From Kitagawia praeruptora (Eukaryota > Streptophyta > Magnoliopsida > Apiales > Apiaceae), in NCBI GenBank assembly GCA_037693485.1, contig CM075346.1:104948501-105012500 (forward strand): a stretch of DNA of 64,000 nt, given 5' to 3'. Under the pieces are notes generated by a model. It searched no databases. It was given only the letters and a program-made list of their open reading frames with translations, and was not told where the DNA came from. Below, one piece after another: positions 20,613-32,002 of the stretch. A program made the position numbers and the translations under genes. Positions within the stretch are counted from its first letter, which is position 1. Each line of letters begins with the position of its first letter.

Positions 20613-22600
20613 ATATGTTCTAAACTTGCCTCTTTTTCGTGAGCGTCCGAGAAATTTTCTAATTGATTACATGTATGTGACTCTTAAACCTGAAAATTAT
20701 TTTACTTTTCCTGACTATTTACACACTTGACATAGTTGTGTGTATCTTGTATCAATATTTACTCTTATAGAAAGAAGTTCAAAATTTCCGTTCTGCATGT
20801 CTTTTGTTTCCCTTTTGAGTGATCTACAATTTTACTTTATTGATTCCAGTGCCTTTTGATACAATAAGAGGAAATCAGTAGGTTTCAGAAACTGATAGAG
20901 AGTTTACACTAACTGACCAGTTTCAGGAATACAAGGCTCTATTAGCATTGCTAATTACTATGATATCATCTTTTTTTGCTCTAGTTTGCATCTGTTATGT
21001 ATAGAGAGAGGTAACTGATCTAAGCAAAGTATAATTCTATGAATTTGGTTGTGTGCTCTTTTCACTTCACAATTACGCCTTATGTTGGACTTTGGATCTT
21101 GAGAGACTTCTAACTGGTGTAATATGTTATATAAGTTTAAGCATGCATACAGAATGATTTTTTTTTTCATTTAGTTCACCGAAAATGTACAATAGAGTAT
21201 TAAGGTGATTGACTGAGTTCTTGAAATGCTATGGTGAACTATAGGGTAAAAATATCTAGACTGCAGCTTGGTCAGTCATAAAATGTCCTCCAAAGTCCAA
21301 ATTCCAGTTTATAGTCAGTTTGCTGTTTCTATTTTCATAGGTTATCTGTTGGAAGTTGTCAGAACTATCTGCTTAGGAGCCTATCTTTTTTACCTCTACC
21401 TTTCACTGTGGTTGCTGGTAGGGCTCCTGAATGATAGCAGTGATGGATCATTGCTGTGCAGTTTTGCTATATTATTTGCTCAAGTTCTCAGGTTTAGGTT
21501 GGATAGTTAGAACTGCTTTTTCTGGACTAGTCCTGACCATTTCAGTATCTAAGCAACATACCGCATTGAGTCATTCAATGTAGATGGCTAGTTTAAAAGA
21601 AGCATAACTAATGATGCAGATAGTGATGCTGTCCATAAGGAATGGGATAAATCTTCATTCCCCAGTTGCATGGATCAGCCCCACGATGCTATTCATTTTT
21701 TGTGCATTTCCCACCATAGTGAGTATACCACAGATTGTGCTCAGAATCTAGTTTAAAGTAATGATATAGCATCTGTAGAAACGTCTGAAAGATCAGTTGA
21801 GAGTGGAAGCTGCTGCTCATAGGCACTTCGGTATATGCAAGGAGGAATTCTAGAAGGTGGAAACTCTGATTTATCGGAAAGGATTGTCCCTGAAGAAGAA
21901 GCTCAAGCTTGAAATTTGCTTTATGCCGTGCAGATGTAAATGGCTGGGAGGTTGTTAAAGAGGCCAGAAAGTATCTTAATTTCAGGTCTCCCGGAGTTGC
22001 TCTCGTGAAACATGCTCATTCTCTGGTATTTACGAGGAACTACATAGACAGTTCAGGAGAATTCACCCATCAGTGCAGCATTCTGAAACAAACCCAATTC
22101 GAGAACAAGCATGGCGCCACCTTGATCACTAGAGAGATTACGGTGATATTGGGTACTTGTTGTACTCAAAAATGGGGAAAGAGCATCTGGTAAGAGAGAG
22201 GGGTTCAGGTGAACATGATGGTCATCTTTTTTCTTGTTTCAGATGCTTGATTCGGCATACCATGCTGCCAAGCGACAAGTAGGAGGTTGAGGTGTTCTAC
22301 AACCAGACGTCGGCTTTCTGGAACTGTCTCTGGATGACCGCACTTGTTGGGTCCAAATTTGCTAGGCTAGGACAACAGGACAACGATGATGATACAATCA
22401 GATATGCATCTCCAGTCCTGAGAAGACTTGACATTTTATATGGATCAAACGAATACCGGTCATAATTTGACATAATCTTGTAATTTTCTTCATTGTAGAC
22501 ATGAACTACATGTCTTCTGGTCCTGCACTCCTGCTTTTTAGTGTCTTCAAATATTCTGTACAAATTTCAATCTCAATGACAAATTATATTTCTTCCTTGG
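20613..22600 (+). other. Unresolved gene-like region (possible spliced 3' UTR or decayed gene)
   Basis: About 2 kb of non-repetitive, less AT-rich sequence between the FAS1 gene and the DIM1-family gene. Short open stretches occur (21268-21510, 21909-22193), separated by stops in a way that suggests a decayed coding sequence; between about 21600 and 21905 one plus-strand frame reads through with only two stops. Around 22233-22440 there is another exon-like stretch preceded by 'cttgtttcag'. I could not recognise any family. It could be a long spliced 3' UTR of the FAS1 gene, a non-coding RNA, or a pseudogene. Confidence 0.3.
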
Positions 22601-22980
22601 AGTCATTGTTAGACTTGTAAGGTCCATTCTCCTCAAGTTCCTATGTAATGTGGATTCAATGTCAAATTAGATATTTTTGTTTATGTTTTCTTTTTGAAGA
22701 AAAGAAAGTGAACATTAATATATAAATGTAAAAATAATTTTCTTTAACTTTTTAATTCAATTTCAGGATAAAATTTCCAAATTAAAACATTTTTGGCACT
22801 AAAACTGTATTTTTTTTTATATTCGTATTAACAGTAACACAATTTTATTATTAATATGTTTCAATTTTATAATTTATATATTTTCTAAAACGCCCTCATC
22901 AACAGAACAAAAAGTAAACAGAAGAACCGCAATTCCAAATTCGCGCCGGTGGTGATCGAGAATTCGAGAGAGAGACAGAG
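22601..22980. promoter_or_regulatory. Upstream region of the DIM1-family gene
   Basis: AT-rich 5' flank. It becomes more GC-rich from about 22890, consistent with a 5' UTR starting around there; 'cgcgccggtggtgatcgag' lies 40 bp before the ATG. No clear TATA box. Confidence 0.3.
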
Positions 22981-23116
22981 ATGAGCTATTTATTGAGAAC
23001 GCTGAAGAAGAAAGAAGAGATCGACACTTTGATACGAGACACAATTGATAAAGTACTTGTTCTTCGTTTCGGCACTGCAAATGATTCCGTCTCTCTCCTT
23101 CTCGACGACATCGTTC

Positions 23117-23158
<42 letters not shown>

Positions 23159-25777
23159 CTCTCCCTCTCTCTGCCTCTCCCTCCATCCCTCCCTCTCCAT
23201 ATATCATATACTAGTTCTAATTGTTCTTATTATGCATAACTGTTTTCGATGAGCTTATTAGAATTTGGAAACAACTTGTTTTAAATAATGAAACAATTTG
23301 GCGAAATGGATGTTATTTAAATAACCTGCTGTTATAATTTTCTCCATTTGCGAATTTATATGATTGGTCTTGTGTGTATATAGTAAGAAATAATAATAAC
23401 AATGTGTCTTGTTATGTACTTATACACATTATGTTTATGTGTGAGCTCAATTAGAAACAACACATTTCATTGGATAGAGTAAAAATTAGTGAAAGAATGT
23501 GTAAAATCCCTCTGGTTTAGTACAATGGCCTTCTGTAATAGTTTGCTCGAATATAATGTTTTTTTTTTTACATTTTCAGTTTTGTGTTTAGTTGCTCTCA
23601 CCATCACATATGTATATATGAATTGTTATTCTTGTTTTATGTACGCGTTGTGTGTGTGTGTGTGTGGGTGGGTGTGTTGTAGGAGCTTGATTAGAAAAGC
23701 GCCTTCAAATAGGTTGAATAATGAAGTATTCTGCAACATTTCGAATTAATTATTACAGTATACTGATATTAATAATTTTGGTTAGCGTATGCAGTATGCT
23801 GTTACAATTTGCTCAAATATTATATTTGATAATTACGTTCTACTCTTTATGTATGTCATCTTTCTTTTGATTTTACACTATCTCGTTAATTGTTATACTT
23901 CGAAGGTTGGATGAGCTTCTCTTAATTTATTTTGTTATTTTGGTATGAAACAGCTTTCTAAGTCTGAGAGGGATGTGTCCAGGTTTGCAAGTATAGCGCT
24001 AGTTGATGTTGATTCCGAAGACGTCCAAGTTTATGTCAAGTACTTTGACATTACCTTTATTCCCTCCACTGTTTTCTTTTTTAATGCTCATCACATGAAG
24101 ATGGATTCAGGGTACTCTTCTTTTTTTAATTTTTCAGTCAATTGGCTACTATTTGATTCAGGGTAGTCATTTTTCTGATGTTCATAAATAAATATGTGTT
24201 TATCAATGTATGTATCTGCAAACACACACATGTATTTTGATAATGCTTTTTTTTTTTGTGAACTTTATTGGTAATTAAATTGCGCTTACAACGATAATGG
24301 ATTTCCACTTTTAGTTTTATTTGCATGTATAAGATGCTTTTCTATTATAGTCTTTGAATAATTCGACTCAGTGTTGTTTATGTTGCAATATATTACATTG
24401 TTATTTCTGTATAAGAAAATATCATAGGAAGGACCTTTTTAACTGTGAGACGATGATCAGAAGATAATCTAACGGTAACCACATCATCGTTAATCGAAGC
24501 ACAATAGTTAGACTCTGTTCATTTAAGCTTCTGTCATCCTTAATAAAACTTGGTTGTTGAATGCTTACTAGGCCGCTTCTAGTTCTAGGCTTACTAATCA
24601 ACCATAGTGGGGTTCTTTCCAACTCCGATAAGATAATCAGAGTATCATTCACTATTACTATGCTCTTTTAACTAGAAGTGATAACTTCTCTTTCCTTTTA
24701 CTTGTTTTATGGTCTTATCTTTAGTTAAAGCAAATTATGGTCCCAGGAAATTGTCAAAATATGTACCGCCTTCCCTTTATTGAAATCTGGTGGATAAACA
24801 CTTTGTATCAGTATGGTGTTGTTCACTTGTAGCTTTTGGTTTTGTTAGATGAATTCATTATTGTTCGGTGTAGTGATAGTTCCGAAATTTAGATAGTCAG
24901 TCGGTCAGTTAGTTTCACTCAATTTAGGTAGTGATAGAAGTAAGTAGACAGTTAACCCAATTTCTGCATAAATTTTCTGTTGTTTATTCTTTGTAATTTT
25001 ATGAAACATTAGGCTTCTAACACCTTTGTGATATCATGCATTTTATATTCAGGAGTGCAGATCATACTAAGTGGGTTGGTGCATTTCACAGTAAGCAGGA
25101 TTTTGTGGATGTTGTAGAGGTTAGGTTCGCTGCTGATATATCAGATGCAATGAGCCACTGTTTTGTTGGATGCTGTCACTCATATATTTGATATTGCTTT
25201 ATTTTTTGCTCGCATGCATGTGTGCTTGGACATAGAGATATAGAACTAAACCTCTAGTTTGTAGCAGAATACAACTTCTTCAGACTCTTTGCACATACGT
25301 AATAAAAGGAATTTCTGAGCAATCAAAACTTGATATCATTATTTTCTAGTTAGCATTTAATATTTTTTTCATGAAATATAGCTCTGGTGAGTGTTTTTAA
25401 GGGTAGACCGTACCTTAAATTGCTTGCAATGGGTTTCATAGAAAAATACCCTATTATATTCGAGCTATTTCTAATTTTTTCATGGAGGGATTAAAAGTAT
25501 TGGCATATTGAACCTAGGAAATGTTTCGTTTCGCCTTCCCAGTTGGGTCATCACAGAATGATGCAAGCTGCTGTGTTAGCTACACACTTCTGACGATGCT
25601 TCAGATTTTATAGATGAGAAGGAGGGTTGCTTAGGAACTTTATAATGCATTAATATTAGCTACCCTTTCTCCTTGCAGGAAATATTTAGAGGGGCTATGA
25701 AAGGGAAGCTTATAGTAAGTTGCCCGCTTCCCCCAGAGCGGATACCAAAGTTCCAGTTGTTGTATAAAGATGTGTAA
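22981..25777 (+). CDS. Thioredoxin-like protein 4B / DIM1-family splicing factor (4 exons)
   Basis: Coding exons 22981-23112, 23954-24111, 25053-25119 and 25679-25777, all with GT-AG introns and matching phases; together 151 residues. The product begins MSYLLRTLKKKEEIDTLIRD, continues with VLVLRFG and LLLDDI, then LVDVDSEDVQVYVKYFDI and PSTVFFFNAHHMKMD, and ends ERIPKFQLLYKDV. This is the Dim1/TXNL4 fold: thioredoxin-like without the CxxC redox pair. The KKEEID start and REVS-type middle fit TXNL4B (DLP) better than the U5-15kD protein TXNL4A/YLS8. Family members associate with the spliceosome (human TXNL4B binds PRPF6) and are implicated in mitosis. Length matches the family (about 149). The frame is intact and this is the best-supported host gene in the window. 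Intron 1 holds CT and GT microsatellites. Confidence 0.93.
23120..23153 (+). repeat. (CT)n microsatellite in intron 1 of the DIM1-family gene
   Basis: Pure CT run starting eight bases after the donor site. Length variation here could affect splicing. The plus and minus ORFs across it are artefacts of the repeat. Confidence 0.95.
23648..23666 (+). repeat. (TG)n microsatellite in intron 1
   Basis: Short TG run followed by GGGTGGGTGTG; no other feature. Confidence 0.9.
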
Positions 25778-27010
25778 AAGGTGGGTTCTGTTTTTCTCCT
25801 GATAAAATTATTTAAGTTTTTAGTGTGATTTTTTTTTTTCTGTATAATATGTCTGCTATAATTCTTCAGTTATGCAAAAAAAGTATAACTTCTACAGAAA
25901 TTTTGGCTTCCTACTTTGTTTCTTATACTGTTTTAATTAGTAAATGCGGGTAATTGTAGTGTCTGTTGAATTATAGCATCTTAGCCACAAAGTAATGTAT
26001 TTGATTAAAATTGACGATGAGAAGTAAATGCATATGCTCGTTAAATTTCTGTATATACTACGCTAATTAAGTTATAGGAAAAATTTATACTAAAAAAAAG
26101 GTTATAGGAATACTGATTATCAAGCTATTACATTAAGTTGTTTTTAAATTGTTTCTGATGGTGCAAAAACAACCAAAGTGGAAAAAGAGAGGTGAATCTC
26201 ACTTGTATCAAGCAGCCTAGAGTCGGGGGAGAACAGCATGTACCAACTAGTACACTATGCTGAATATAAACCAAGATTTGTTTTGCAGTTTAGCATCCTC
26301 TTTAAACTTTACATCTTTTAATGTTGAGGAATTAAATTATTTTTTAATTTTAAACAAAGACACATTTCAAGCTAAATTTCAACCTACAAAGCAGACTGAC
26401 CGTGGTCTGGATTGTGAGAAACAGGCTTTGATAATTTGCATTTTAGTCGAGAAGGTGATAAGCTTTATGGGAGGTTCTTCCCCGAATTACGTCCATATTG
26501 ACTTGTTTGATTGACTCAAATGTGAGATATGTCAAGAATCTACCCAAATAATTAATACGGAGTATAAGACTATCTACAGGCTTTATACGTTATTACTACT
26601 CCGATCCTTACTATATCGATAAATAGTTAAATACTTGTCTTGATGTTGTGTATCTTTGGAACTGCATATTGAATATTAAAAAAATCACACTGGTAGTTGT
26701 CACAAACTTTTTGAAAACCAAATATATATATCAGTTCTTAATTCTGACAAGGAAAATATTTCTGTTTAGAGGTATTAGGTTTAGTAAGATGTTTGCTCTA
26801 ATTTTTTTTGGGTAAGTATATATTGTTTAGCAATGGTGATTGTCGTGAATTTGCAGAACATGATTGGGTTTTGCAGTGCAGAGTCCTGAATTTGCAGAAC
26901 ATGGAAAGACTATGAAAGGAAGAACTGACAAGTTGCATGGCTTTGGCATAGAGATGTCAGATTGCTCTGTAATGTTGCAGTGAGGATAGAATAAAGATTC
27001 AACAGGCCCT
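25778..27010 (+). other. 3' UTR of the DIM1-family gene, possibly with an intron
   Basis: Directly after the stop codon lies AAAG|GTGGGT, a good donor (about 25782). Around 26850-27000 'gaatttgcag' acceptors precede an exon-like stretch that ends with AATAAA near 26990. A 3' UTR intron is therefore possible. An unspliced, shorter 3' UTR is equally possible. The ORF at 26257-26514 shows no recognisable family. Confidence 0.3.
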
Positions 27011-28379
27011 TTTACTATTTTGTAAGATCAAAATTATACTAATTTGCATATTTTGTGTTTGGGTTTTTGTAGATTAAGCTCTTACATTTGTTGTTAACTA
27101 GTAATTTCTAGATTAATATGCATTATCTAAGAAAAATTGAAAAAATGGCTGTTTAATTGGAGATTATTGCCATACTTCAATCTGCTTCCAGAAGGATTCA
27201 GTCCTCCCAAAACGATATCAACAAAACAACCATTATGTCCCAACGAGAATTCACAATAGAAAAAGTAGGGTAACTTCTGTCACTTGGGATTCAACATTTC
27301 ATATATAATTTATACCTGTAAGAAAGAGAGCCGAGCAGAGTGATCATGTGCATGGATGGGATCATGTGATAAGGAAGAAAAGAATGCTATGCCATTGCTA
27401 AAATGTGAAGGCCACCACTATAACTACTACTACTACTGCACTGACCAAGTGGGGGACTGTTCACTGCCCATGCCACAAGATTGCCACCCACATAATACCT
27501 CTATCTACAGTATTTTAGAAAAAAGAACAAATAAAATAGAGCATCTTGTTTATAATGTTTAAAACATATCTGCTAGACTAGTTGAAGTGGTGGAGGCTTG
27601 AGACGATGCATAGTATTTGTTTTTCTTATCCTTTCACTTGGTTATTTCGTTACCTATCTTGTACTGATAGCCTGCTAGTCTGTTATTTACCAAGAAACAC
27701 TGATGTTAGGGTTCTGTAGAAATGACTGAGGAATTTGACCAGCGGAGCAGGGGTTGCAAAAATAGGTGATGGGTCAGTTTTGTTTCGATTTCTTTTTTTT
27801 TTTATTGCTAAATTAACTGTTACATTTGTTGTGCATAGGTCAAATTTTTGTGATTTTTGTGTTAATTAAACTCGACCCAAAAATTAAATGGGTTATGAAG
27901 CATTTTCAGTTAACATATGAGTTGTACGACCGCGACCCAGCATGTTGGATGCGACATTGACGGGAACATAACCTTGAGGGTTGCTGATTTGAGCCGAATC
28001 CAACATATGGTGTGTTAATTTCGGATTTAACCCAAAATTTATCAGGACTAATCAAAACCATCAATGCCAAACTGATGCGTCATGTTGGAATGGTGTGAAA
28101 TATTATCACCCCTCTAAACGTGGCTACCATGTAGTATCAATGATCATGGGCATGGAGTATATATTTTGTTCTGCTTTTGTCAAGCACACAGAAAAGAACT
28201 ATTGTACTGTACTATTACTCTATTAGTGACCAAAACATCTCAAAACATAGCTGATGGACTAAACAAAGCAACTGAAACTTACCATAAAAAATGCCTGCAA
28301 AATGAAAACCCAACTGAGTGCCCATGAAACCAGATAAACTGTCAGAAAGAGTGACAGATTCCATTTCCCAATTCATGCA
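27011..28379. other. Intergenic DNA between the DIM1-family and zinc-finger genes
   Basis: No gene that I can support. The ORF at 27356-27562 (68 codons, Cys/His/Tyr-rich start) resembles no family known to me. The last kilobase probably includes the distal promoter of the zinc-finger gene. Confidence 0.4.
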
Positions 28380-28480
28380 TCTCTCTCTCTCTCTCTCCCA
28401 CCAATAAATCTCTCTGCCTCTCACCATGCATATCTCTCTCTCCCACCAATAAATCTCTTTGCCTCTCACCATGTATAATA
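28380..28480 (+). repeat. CT-rich tandem duplication upstream of the zinc-finger gene
   Basis: A unit of roughly 58 bp (CT run, then 'cccaccaataaatctctctg', then 'cctctcaccatg') is present twice, with a few differences. Pyrimidine-rich tracts at this distance (about 420-520 bp from the ATG) are common in plant promoters, but no function can be assigned from the sequence. Confidence 0.75.
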
Positions 28481-28650
28481 AGCATATTTCATAGGGTGAG
28501 GTGAGGATACTTCTTTTTTCTCTTTCTTATATCCTCTGTTCCCAAGCCCATACATCCTCTTGCATTTCAACTGCCATTACCATCACATAACCTTTAATAT
28601 ATACTCACCCCCACCACACTTGGCTTCACATTTTCCAACACAGAAATTCT

Positions 28651-28658
28651 TTTAAATA
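28651..28658 (+). promoter_or_regulatory. Possible TATA box of the zinc-finger gene
   Basis: TTTAAATA about 140 bp before the putative 5' UTR intron; the best TATA-like element in the region. No transcription start data. Confidence 0.3.
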
Positions 28659-28797
28659 CCCTCTTTATAGTTTACATCATCATCAGCTTCAAAAGCCAAA
28701 CTTCAAACTCTTTCTAAGTACTTTGCTTGTTTTTTTATATATTTCCTCTGTCACTCTTGCCTAGACACACTAACAACTTCAACTCATCTTCTTGAAG

Positions 28798-28891
28798 GTA
28801 CATTTTCTTTATAAATATATTTTGCATGTCATGTTCTAATAATAAAAATTACATTTTTGATAGAATATCCTGTTTTTACTTTGTGTTACAG
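28798..28891 (+). other. Putative 5' UTR intron of the zinc-finger gene
   Basis: Donor GAAG|GTACAT at 28798 and acceptor TGTTACAG ending at 28891, six bases before the ATG at 28898. The open frame that extends upstream to 28826 is intron sequence read through, so the ATG at 28898 is preferred. Confidence 0.6.
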
Positions 28892-28897
28892 ATCGAT

Positions 28898-29455
28898 ATG
28901 GATACGGAAAATGTCGTGTATCAATCACCAAACAATGAAGAAAATTCGACAGCAGCAAGGTCATTTTCATGTTTATTTTGTTCTAGAAAATTTCATAGCT
29001 CACAAGCTTTGGGTGGCCATCAAAATGCTCACAAGAAAGAAAGAATTGCAGCAAAAAAGGCGAAAAGAGCTTCTGCTTTGTGCAATTTTAATTCAACTTT
29101 TCAAACCCCACCATTGTTTTTCACTCCAAATCATAATCAGTTTGGGCTACTTAATCCTTCCCTTTACTTAACTGCCCATGCAGCCAGTCTTTGTGCATTA
29201 CCAGGCTCACCATTTTTGGATCGGTTTGGTTCGAATGGCGGGGCTCCAAGATTTGAGAATCTGGTGTATTATGGTGGGAATTACATGAATAATAGCCCTT
29301 ATCAGTATGAAGAAGATGATCAACAAAGCTTCTTGAACTGGCAAAGAAATGGATTTACTAAAGAAAGTTCATACCAAAATAATAATGTTACCGTTAATGG
29401 GAATAATGATAGTGTTGGCAAAGATCAAAAGATTGATTTGTCTCTTCATCTGTAA
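28898..29455 (+). CDS. Single C2H2 (QALGGH) zinc-finger transcription factor with EAR motif
   Basis: 185 residues from MDTENVVYQS. One plant C2H2 finger at about residues 24-46: C-x2-C, then KFHSSQALGGHQNAH, with the plant-specific QALGGH helix that contacts DNA. A basic stretch follows (KKERIAAKKAKR), a likely nuclear localisation signal. The middle is Asn/Pro/Phe-rich and disordered. The protein ends KIDLSLHL, an LxLxL-type EAR repression motif, so it probably recruits TOPLESS-type corepressors. The architecture fits the short one-finger C1-1i group (Arabidopsis ZFP1-ZFP8, KNUCKLES and relatives), which act in hormone responses, trichome or floral development. I cannot name the orthologue. 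The frame is intact. Confidence 0.9.
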   Translation: MDTENVVYQSPNNEENSTAARSFSCLFCSRKFHSSQALGGHQNAHKKERIAAKKAKRASALCNFNSTFQTPPLFFTPNHNQFGLLNPSLYLTAHAASLCALPGSPFLDRFGSNGGAPRFENLVYYGGNYMNNSPYQYEEDDQQSFLNWQRNGFTKESSYQNNNVTVNGNNDSVGKDQKIDLSLHL

Positions 29456-30270
29456 GAGATTTTAAACATGATTATGATCAAGTAGAAGATGCAATGCAAA
29501 AAGTAATCCTTTCCTCTTCCTTTTTTCATCATCATTTGTGTTTTCACGAGTATTAGTTTTTTTTTTGGTAATAAAAGCTTTTTGTTATGTTCTATTCTTC
29601 TCTACTGGCTTTAATGAATTTACCTCATCATTTTGTTTATCAGTTCACTTGTTGTGCATCGGTATGACCTTTACATTGCTGTGCATACTATTCGAGAGAC
29701 TTGTGCACCAAGCACGGTTTAGAATACAAAATTTTATTAAGTACATAATCTAAATCGATCGATTTCGTAGATGATAAAGATGGATTTGCTACATAAAATG
29801 GGCATATTAGCATTAGGCTAGGCTACATAGAATTTGCTTAAGTGATCAGTTCACCTAAGATCTAACTATGATGGAGGAAATAAAAGATTTAAAAGAAACA
29901 AGAAAAGCTGGCTGATGTTTAGGTATCACTTCAGGATTTCAGGTACTGTAGTAAAATATAGAAATGAGAAAATAGGGTACTGTAGTAGTTTTCTATGGTA
30001 CTCGGAGAAATGAGAAATTGAGAATTTGAAGCTATGTGGATCAATCATGTGGATCAATAGGGTAGGCCCATTCTCTGCGGCTAGGCCGAGAGTAGGTTTT
30101 TTCCTCTTTTTTTCAGGGCCGAAAGTAGTTTTTTTTTTTTTTTTTTTTGTCAAGGGCCGAGAGTAGTTTTTAGTTGTTACTTGTTAGTGATCATGGGAAA
30201 ATAGAAAAGTTAAAAATAAATCATTTTTTTATATTTTAGTTTCAATTTTGTCTTATATTAAAAGAAAAGA
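29456..30270. other. Intergenic DNA downstream of the zinc-finger gene
   Basis: 3' UTR and flank. Poly-T runs at 29559-29568 and 30127-30147, with an imperfect repeat of 'ggccgagagtag' around 30085-30165. No gene seen; the minus-strand Lys-rich ORF over the poly-T run is an artefact. Confidence 0.45.
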
Positions 30271-30403
30271 GAGCGCGATTGAATAGTTCAAGTGGTTTGT
30301 TCCAGGTTGTGGGTTTGACTCTCGCTCATCCGAGATACTAAGTTGTAAGTTGTAAGGCATATAAGCCTAAATAGTAAAAATATTAAAAAAAAAAAAAGAG
30401 TTG
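30271..30403 (+). mobile_element. tRNA-derived SINE-like element
   Basis: A compact unit with an A-box-like 'agttcaagtggtttg' near 30285, a B-box-like 'gtgggtttgactctc' near 30309, a short body, and an A-rich tail (30377-30401). This is the layout of plant pol III SINEs. Target duplications were not found, so the ends are approximate. Confidence 0.5.
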
Positions 30404-30461
30404 TATGCGATCTGATCTTTTTAAAAAAGAATTTATCACTTTTTTGAAATAAAGATGCATT

Positions 30462-30662
30462 TCATTCAATCGCCAAAACATCCGACAAAATAGTCTTCAA
30501 CAAAGATGATGGAGGAGACGAAAAATAGTTAAAGCCATTAGGCTTACAAGGTAATCTAGCTATGCTATGCGCTACCTTATTTGCCTGCTTTTTAGTAAAC
30601 ACAACTGAGATGCCACTTCTAGATCGACAAATCTCCCTGCATTGTTCAATTAAATCACCCAC
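30462..30662 (-). pseudogene. LINE ORF2, C-terminal end of RNase H
   Basis: 67 codons ending in a stop at the LINE 3' end. QCREICRSRSGISVVFTKKQ then ANKVAHSIAR fits the last strand and helix of the plant LINE RNase H (usually ANxVAHxLAR). It continues the frame interrupted at 44817. The short 3' UTR follows. Confidence 0.8.
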
Positions 30663-30665
30663 CTC

Positions 30666-31957
30666 TGTTAGTTACAGAGGCATGCCTGTACACATCTAAT
30701 AACAATCCTAATTGTTTGTAATGCTTTGCATTACTTACTTGACCTCTTAACTGAGGGAACCTCTAGTTGTAGAGTTTCTGTTTGTATTGTACTTGTAATA
30801 GGCATCAAATCCTAGTTGTGTAATTGTACAAATAGAGTCTAGAATAATGCTTGAAAGAAGTTCCAAGGTTCATGCCTCAAGCAAGGAGTTAAAGACTGCC
30901 AAATAATCACAGTTGGGATTTGAAGAAATGAAGATTTTGCCTAAGTACCAATTCGAGAAGTATATTTGTCTATTCGAGAAGTCCAGCATTCGAGAAGTCA
31001 GAGATTCGATATCTCAAGACACTATTCGATATCTCTGAATACACTGTTCGATATCTCATTCGATATCTCAGGGATTCGATATGTCTACTACTCTATTCGA
31101 GATCTCAAGAAGTCAACAAGTCAAGATGGTATTCGAGTTCTCAAAGAGTCAACAAGTCAAAGTTCCATTCGATATCTCAAGGACTCAGAAAGCTATTCGA
31201 CAACTCGAGGATTCGATAAGTCAAATGTTCTATTCGACAACTCAAGGAATCCTGATGGAAAAGAGCTATTCGAGAAGTGGTTCGATATGTCATTATAACA
31301 GTATTCGAGAACTCAGAGTTATCGATCAAGTCAATTCTAGTTCTCGAATCACTTACTTAGTCACTTCTCGAATACATTCTTGGAGACAAAATACTGAAGA
31401 AATTGTACAAGTCAGAAACCTGCAACAAGCCAATGCACTTTATGGACCACAATCTGTAACGTGCTCTGGAAAGCCTACAAGGAAGCTTGGAGAGATATAG
31501 AAGAGACAAGGAGCTAAAGAAGTGGATCTAAACAGGCTTTGCAAAGTCAAATCTGTAACCGTTTGGACTCTTACTCAAAAAGGATAGACAGACTAGAAAG
31601 TAATTTGTTTAGCTACCTTATTTGTAGTAAGCAGGCTGTATCCATGTTCTATAAGGACACAGCCTCACTTCATAACTTAGTAACTTTTGTGAGTCAAGTT
31701 TTTCATACACTGTAAGCTATATCTCTCTGAGAAAAACGAAGCTGAGAATACTACCATTTGTATTCACAGATTGTAGCAACCTTTATCTAATATACATTAG
31801 ATTAAAGTGATATTGTGTCTTGTGTTGTTTACTTATCCGCACCTTAATTTCTGCACACACAGGCACTTATCTGCTACACAGACTCAATCCAAGAAAAGTT
31901 CAAGAATCCATTCACCCCCCCCCCTCTGTATTCTTTTACCGTATTCAATACTCAACA
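30666..31957 (+). repeat. 5' LTR of Copia element 2
   Basis: TGTTAG...CAACA. TTCGAGAA occurs at 30952, 30973, 30989, 31269 and 31304, and TTCTCGAA at 31341 and 31365: seven TTCnnGAA dyads in about 420 bp. TTCGATATCTC repeats fill the space between them. The LTR would act as promoter and polyadenylation region; the TATA-like motif of element 1 is not conserved here ('acaaatagag'). Confidence 0.95.
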
Positions 31958-31959
31958 AG

Positions 31960-31971
31960 TGGTATCAGAGC
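31960..31971 (+). other. Primer-binding site, element 2
   Basis: TGGTATCAGAGC two bases after the LTR, complementary to the initiator tRNA-Met 3' end. Confidence 0.93.
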
Positions 31972-32002
31972 GGGCTGTTTATTCAAAAACAGAGAAACGA
32001 TC

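Noticed and set aside
22874..23239. Arg/Glu-rich minus ORFs and Leu/Ser-rich plus ORFs around the CT repeat
   Set aside because: Products of the CT microsatellite in intron 1 of the DIM1-family gene.
27356..27562. 68-codon ORF in intergenic DNA
   Set aside because: No family, no supporting signals; likely chance.
29926..30153. Lys-rich minus ORF
   Set aside because: Caused by the poly-T run at 30127-30147.
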